Positions 5,065-8,577 of a stretch of 8,577 nucleotides of DNA are shown here, piece after piece. The DNA is taken from positions 1-8,577 of the forward strand of contig JAZNBQ010000098.1 of NCBI GenBank assembly GCA_045587065.1, written 5' to 3'. The DNA comes from SFWF01 sp045587065. GTDB lineage: Bacteria; Bacillota; Clostridia; Oscillospirales; Acutalibacteraceae. A program made the translations under genes and the position numbers. How positions within the stretch are numbered: the first letter of the stretch is position 1; every line of letters starts with the position of its first letter. The notes below the pieces were generated by a model. The model saw only the letters and a program-made list of their open reading frames with translations. It was not told the DNA's origin and searched no databases.

Positions 5065-5693
5065 TATTTTGTACCAAAAATACGATCTCCCGCATCTCCA
5101 AGACCAGGGAGAATATATGCGCGTTCGTTAAGCTGACGGTCAAGAGATGCACAGTAAAGCTCTACGTCAGGATGAGCATTTGTGAAAGCTTCAACCCCCT
5201 CCGGAGCGGCAATAATGCACATAAACTTAATGCTTCTTGGTCCAAATTCTTTAATGCGTGATACTGCATCAATTGCAGAACCGCCTGTTGCCAACATTGG
5301 GTCAAGAACAATAACGTCACGCTCAGGAATATCAGCAGGAAGTTTACAGTAATAATCTACAGGCTCATGTGTGTCAGGGTCGCGATACATACCAATATGT
5401 CCAACCTTTGCAGTAGGAATAAGGTTAAGTACACCGTCAACCATTCCAAGTCCTGCTCTGAGTATTGGAACAAAAGCCAGTTTTCTGCCTGAAATTTTCT
5501 TTGCAATCATAGTCTCCATTGGAGTTTCAATTTCTACGTCCTCAAGAGGCAAATCCCTTGTTGCCTCGTAGCACATGAGCATTGCAATTTCGTCAATAAG
5601 CTCTCTAAACTGTTTTGTGCCTGTTCTTTTGTCGCGTAAAATAGAAAGTTTGTGCTGAATTAATGGGTGGTCATAAACTAGTATTTTGCTCAT
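5064..5693 (-). CDS. upp: Uracil phosphoribosyltransferase
   Basis: A 209-residue enzyme of pyrimidine salvage (EC 2.4.2.9): uracil plus PRPP gives UMP plus PPi. Seen are PILRAGLGM (76-84), the PRPP-binding loop VIVLDPMLATGGSA (127-140), and the C-terminal uracil-binding PGLGDAGDRIFGTK. Length equals the usual 209. The start is ATG 5693: AAAGGTG (5700-5706) lies six bases upstream, whereas the in-frame GTG at 5702 is itself inside that ribosome site. It follows rpiB after 26 bases and overlaps ppa by one base. The neighbours make chemical sense, since RpiB makes the ribose-5-phosphate used for PRPP and Ppa removes the PPi made here. Confidence 0.97.
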   Translation of the reverse strand: MSKILVYDHPLIQHKLSILRDKRTGTKQFRELIDEIAMLMCYEATRDLPLEDVEIETPMETMIAKKISGRKLAFVPILRAGLGMVDGVLNLIPTAKVGHIGMYRDPDTHEPVDYYCKLPADIPERDVIVLDPMLATGGSAIDAVSRIKEFGPRSIKFMCIIAAPEGVEAFTNAHPDVELYCASLDRQLNERAYILPGLGDAGDRIFGTK

Positions 5694-5719
5694 TATTATC
5701 ACCTTTCACATATAAAAAT

Positions 5720-6163
5720 TTAATTGTTTTCTTCAATTTCTTTTATTTTGGCTACGCGGTTAGCGTGTCTTCCACCTTCGAAATCTGTACCGATAAAGAG
5801 CTCGGCAAGTTCTATTGCTACGCCTATACCGATAACTCTTCCTCCCATACAAAGAACATTAGAGTCATTATGTAGTCTTGTATATTTCGCAGAGAAATGG
5901 TCACTGCAGCAAGCAGCCCTTATGCCCTTGATTTTATTTGCCGCAATAGACATTCCTATGCCTGTACCACAAACTAAAATGCCGCGTTCATAATTACCAT
6001 TTGTAATTTCACTGCATACTTTCTTTGCAATATCGGGATAATCAACAGAAGCCAGTTCATAAATACCGCAGTCCAATACTTCGTGGCCCTGCTCTTTTAG
6101 GTGGGCTGCTATAGCGTCCTTATGCTCAAGGCCGCCATGGTCACAACCGATTACTATTTTCAT
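5720..6163 (-). CDS. rpiB: Ribose-5-phosphate isomerase B
   Basis: A 147-residue RpiB/LacAB-family isomerase (EC 5.3.1.6) interconverting ribulose-5-phosphate and ribose-5-phosphate in the non-oxidative pentose phosphate pathway. Seen are GCDHGG (6-11, with D8 and H9), SVDYPD (39-44), the anion-hole and catalytic loop CGTGIGMSIAANK (65-77, with base C65), H98 in the LHNDSNVLCMGGR segment, and GGRHANRV near the C-terminus. Cys at 65 fits RpiB, but sequence alone does not fully exclude allose-6-phosphate or galactose-6-phosphate isomerase activity. Only one subunit gene is present, which argues against LacA/LacB. The ATG overlaps the tsaB stop by four bases (ATGA) and has AAAGGAGA (6171-6178) seven bases upstream. 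Confidence 0.94.
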   Translation of the reverse strand: MKIVIGCDHGGLEHKDAIAAHLKEQGHEVLDCGIYELASVDYPDIAKKVCSEITNGNYERGILVCGTGIGMSIAANKIKGIRAACCSDHFSAKYTRLHNDSNVLCMGGRVIGIGVAIELAELFIGTDFEGGRHANRVAKIKEIEENN

Positions 6164-6855
6164 TTTTTCTTCTCCTTTAATTCCCTTTCTGCCTGTGGCA
6201 AACGCAGATAAAAAGGTTTTAAATAGGTTTGGCTTATACCCTTTGATACAAGGGATAACTTTTCTGCAGCCAAAGCAGTACCTACTGCATTCTGAAAGCT
6301 ATAAGGTTCTTTTGCCAGGTCTACGTTATCTTTTTGTTCTGCAAAGGCTTTAAAAAGCTTTGCTCCGTCCCCTGCTATAATAACCTTGTCTTGTACTTCT
6401 TCCAGTTCTTTTTCTACCTCATCTACCATAACAGCACGATTTTCTGTTAACGGAAGAATTTCACCCTTTTGGATTTTATAAATACGATTATAAACCTGAT
6501 TGCATCTTGCGTCCATTACTGCACAGAGGGTACAGTCAAAGCCTGCAAAGCACTGAGCAATACTGTCTAAGGTAGAAATTTCATAGCAAGGTGTATCTTT
6601 AGGGGCTGCGAGCCCTTTAATTGCACTTATTCCAATTCTGATTCCTGTAAACGAGCCGGGGCCTGAGTTTATAGCAAAAGCATCGATATCTTCCAGATTT
6701 ACAAGTGAGGATGATAACATTTCCTTAATCATTGGAAGCATGGTTTGTGAATGTGTAAGCTGCACGTTAATATACGATGATGCTATTATTTTGCCGTCCT
6801 CTACTATTGCACAGGAGGCAGGACTTGCCGAACAATCAACAGCTAAAATTTTCAT
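6160..6855 (-). CDS. tsaB: tRNA t6A synthesis protein TsaB
   Basis: A 231-residue TsaB (YeaZ), an actin-like ATPase-fold protein that partners TsaD and TsaE to transfer threonylcarbamoyl to A37 of tRNAs reading ANN codons. Seen are the N-terminal MKILAVDCSA strand, THSQTMLPMI (34-43), and the signature NSGPGSFTGIRIG (63-75) used in contact with TsaD. The C-terminal region ends with YLRLPQAEREL, usual for Firmicute members. Length fits the family (about 220-240). It overlaps tsaE by 20 bases and rpiB by four. AGGAGA (6861-6866) lies five bases before the ATG. In many genomes rimI and tsaD follow tsaB; here rpiB does, so tsaD must be elsewhere. Confidence 0.95.
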   Translation of the reverse strand: MKILAVDCSASPASCAIVEDGKIIASSYINVQLTHSQTMLPMIKEMLSSSLVNLEDIDAFAINSGPGSFTGIRIGISAIKGLAAPKDTPCYEISTLDSIAQCFAGFDCTLCAVMDARCNQVYNRIYKIQKGEILPLTENRAVMVDEVEKELEEVQDKVIIAGDGAKLFKAFAEQKDNVDLAKEPYSFQNAVGTALAAEKLSLVSKGISQTYLKPFYLRLPQAERELKEKKK

Positions 6856-7276
6856 TTATTTCTCCTGAAATAATTATTTTTCTCTTATTGTCACCAAGGT
6901 TGTTAATAGAAACTGTAATAACATTTTGGTCCAAAGCGTTTTTTATATTCTCGCTCCACTCTACTGCCATTACTCCGCATTTTTCCAAATAGTCAAAATA
7001 ACCGCAAGAGTACAGGTCTTCCCAATTTTCAATTCTGTACATATCAAAATGATATAAAGGAAGCCTGCCTCCTACATATTCGTTGACAAGAGCAAAGGTA
7101 GGAGAATTTACCTGACCTTGGAAACCCAGCCCTTTGGCCAGTCCCCTTGTAAAACAGGTTTTTCCCATTCCCATTGGACCCTCAAAAGCAATAATTTCTC
7201 CGCCTGTTAAGGTTTTGGCCAGTCTCTCGGCTATGTCTTCAGTTTCCTTTGGCGAATTTGTTATAAAGCTAAGCAT
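6836..7276 (-). CDS. tsaE: tRNA t6A synthesis ATPase TsaE
   Basis: A 146-residue P-loop ATPase TsaE (YjeE), which drives cycles of the TsaB-TsaD complex during t6A formation. The Walker A is GPMGMGKT (33-40); most family members have GDLGAGKT-like sequence, but the essential G-x4-GKT is kept. Further conserved parts are SPTF (59-62, switch region), the HFDMYR segment (76-81, with the Walker-B-type Asp), and EW at 106-107. Length is typical. The start ATG overlaps the fhs stop by one base (TAATG), with a modest AGGT (7285-7288) eight bases upstream. Its end overlaps tsaB by 20 bases, so the three genes are read as one packed message. Confidence 0.95.
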   Translation of the reverse strand: MLSFITNSPKETEDIAERLAKTLTGGEIIAFEGPMGMGKTCFTRGLAKGLGFQGQVNSPTFALVNEYVGGRLPLYHFDMYRIENWEDLYSCGYFDYLEKCGVMAVEWSENIKNALDQNVITVSINNLGDNKRKIIISGEINENFSC

Positions 7277-8577
7277 TAGAAGAGACCTGTTATCTTTCCG
7301 TCGGTTTCAACGTCAATATTGTTAGCCGCAGGAACTTTAGGTAGTCCGGGCATAGTCATAATGCTTCCTGCAAGGGCTACTACAAAGCCTGCGCCTGCAG
7401 AAATCTTAACCTCACGAATAGTAACGGTAAAGCCCTCTGGTCTGCCAAGAAGTGCAGCGTCGTCGGAAAGTGAATATTGTGTTTTTGCAATACAAACAGG
7501 CATATTCTTGCCTAGTTCTTCGATTTCCTTAATATTCTTCTCTGCGCCATCGGTAAAGGTTACCCCTTTTGCACCATAAATAGTGGTAGCAATAGCGGTA
7601 ATTTTTTCTTTTATAGAAAGGGCAGTATCATAAATAGGTTTAAAGTCAGAAGGCTTTTCACAAGCTTCCACAATTTTCTCAGCAAGTTCTATACCGCCCT
7701 TGCCGCCCTTTGCGAAAACTTCTGAAAGGGCAAAGTCTGCACCCTTTTCTTCGCAATACTTAGCAATAGCGTTTAGTTCCGCTTCGCTATCTGTTCCGAA
7801 ACGGTTAATTGCAACCACAACAGGAACACCGTATTTTTTCATATTTTCAATATGAGCTCCAAGGTTTACGATACCCTTGTTTAAAGCCTCAAGATTTTCT
7901 GCTGCAAGATCTGCCTTAGCAACGCCACCGTTATATTTTAAAGCACGAACAGTAGCAACGATTACAATTGCAGATGGAGAAAGCCCTGCAAGACGACACT
8001 TAATATCAAGGAATTTTTCTGCACCCAAATCTGAACCGAAGCCTGCCTCGGTAATACAGTAGTCTCCCAGTTTAAGACCTAGCTTAGTTGCTCTTACAGA
8101 GTTGCATCCGTGAGCAATATTAGCAAATGGTCCGCCGTGCATAACTGCAGGTGTATTTTCTAAGGTCTGAACCAAGTTAGGTTTAATTGCATCCTTAAGC
8201 AATGCTGCCATTGCGCCCTGAGCATTTAAATCCTTAGCAAAAACAGGAGCGCCTGTGTATGTATACGCAACTAAAATGTTGCCAAGACGTGTTTTTAAAT
8301 CCTCTACGTTTTCGCAAAGGCAAAGAATTGCCATAACCTCACTGGCAACGGTTATAATAAATCCGTCTTCTCTTGGCACGCCGTTTACCTTACCGCCGAG
8401 ACCGATGGTTATATTACGAAGAGCTCTGTCGTTCATATCAAGACATCTTTTTATTACAACTCTTCTGGGGTCGATACCTAAAGTGTTGCCCTGTTGTAAA
8501 TGGTTATCAAGCAAAGCGCATAGAAGATTATTTGCAGAAGTAATGGCATGCATATCTCCTGTGAAATGAAGGTTGAT
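7276..8577 (-). CDS. fhs: Formate-tetrahydrofolate ligase, 5' part beyond the window
   Basis: The C-terminal 433 residues of FTHFS (EC 6.3.4.3), which makes 10-formyl-THF from formate, THF and ATP for purine and one-carbon metabolism and, in acetogens, the Wood-Ljungdahl methyl branch. The frame is open to the window edge, beginning INLHFTGDMHAITSANNLL, a conserved internal segment, so the Met at 8553 is not the start. About 120 N-terminal residues with the ATP P-loop are missing. Other signatures are RRVVIKRCLDMNDRALR, MHGGPFANIAHGCNS, EAGFGSDLGAEKF, VAINRFGTDSEAE and the ending PGLPKVPAANNIDV. It is the first gene visible of the operon and overlaps tsaE by one base. FTHFS alone does not prove acetogenesis. 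Confidence 0.97.
   Translation of the reverse strand: MNLHFTGDMHAITSANNLLCALLDNHLQQGNTLGIDPRRVVIKRCLDMNDRALRNITIGLGGKVNGVPREDGFIITVASEVMAILCLCENVEDLKTRLGNILVAYTYTGAPVFAKDLNAQGAMAALLKDAIKPNLVQTLENTPAVMHGGPFANIAHGCNSVRATKLGLKLGDYCITEAGFGSDLGAEKFLDIKCRLAGLSPSAIVIVATVRALKYNGGVAKADLAAENLEALNKGIVNLGAHIENMKKYGVPVVVAINRFGTDSEAELNAIAKYCEEKGADFALSEVFAKGGKGGIELAEKIVEACEKPSDFKPIYDTALSIKEKITAIATTIYGAKGVTFTDGAEKNIKEIEELGKNMPVCIAKTQYSLSDDAALLGRPEGFTVTIREVKISAGAGFVVALAGSIMTMPGLPKVPAANNIDVETDGKITGLF

Noticed and set aside
5694..5702. GTG at 5702 as the upp start
   Set aside because: The GTG is part of the AAAGGTG ribosome site itself; ATG 5693 is six bases downstream and yields the usual 209 residues.
1..8577. 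CRISPR array, insertion sequence, prophage or attachment site (tRNA genes are common integration targets)
   Set aside because: No regularly spaced repeats, transposase or integrase, terminal inverted repeats, or duplicated tRNA 3' end were found; the tRNA-Ser-like remnant lacks the T-arm 3' sequence expected of an att duplication.
8553..8577. Met at 8553 as the start of a shortened fhs
   Set aside because: The frame continues open to the edge and encodes the conserved INLHFTGD segment before this Met, so the gene simply runs out of the window.

Overview
The window looks like ordinary chromosomal DNA from a low-to-moderate GC Gram-positive anaerobe, most likely a clostridium (Bacillota, possibly the Ruminococcaceae/Oscillospirales area). 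The pointers are strong AGGAGG-like ribosome sites, textbook sigma-A promoters (TTGACA, 17 bases, TATAAT), a lipobox lipoprotein, the one-chain glycyl-tRNA synthetase and formate-tetrahydrofolate ligase. The placement rests on these traits and protein resemblance, not on a search.

Layout. Bases 1-680 hold two divergent tRNA transcription units. The minus-strand unit starts at a perfect consensus promoter (369-397). It first passes through a damaged tRNA-Ser-like sequence (273-343), then an intact tRNA-Ser(CGA) (72-160), and ends at a terminator (29-68). The plus-strand unit has its own promoter (439-466), a CAU tRNA that is probably tRNA-Ile2 (491-567), tRNA-Trp (607-680) and a terminator. 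An 8-bp inverted repeat lies midway between the two promoters. Next comes a lipoprotein gene (744-1532, plus). Back to back against it, sharing a bidirectional terminator, is a two-gene minus-strand unit of small acidic proteins of unknown function (1606-2148). A divergent promoter pair then leads rightward to a short-chain dehydrogenase (2297-3055), followed by glyS with its own promoter (3118-4491).

From 4534 to the right edge a tightly packed minus-strand operon is read as fhs (cut by the window edge), tsaE, tsaB, rpiB, upp, ppa. Most junctions overlap by 1, 4 or 20 bases. TsaE and TsaB belong to the machinery that makes t6A on tRNAs reading ANN codons. RpiB, UPRT and pyrophosphatase can form a chain: ribose-5-phosphate for PRPP, PRPP plus uracil to UMP plus PPi, then PPi hydrolysis. 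Fhs feeds one-carbon units into purine, Met and possibly acetyl-CoA metabolism. The operon as a whole supports nucleotide synthesis and translation.

Nothing here amounts to a new defence, mobile or biosynthetic system. The observations most worth following up are the degenerate tRNA-Ser-like element kept under a perfect promoter, the symmetric inverted repeat between the divergent tRNA promoters, the apparent dependence of ppa translation on upp, a Gly-to-Arg change in the SDR NNAG motif, and the uncharacterised two-gene unit.
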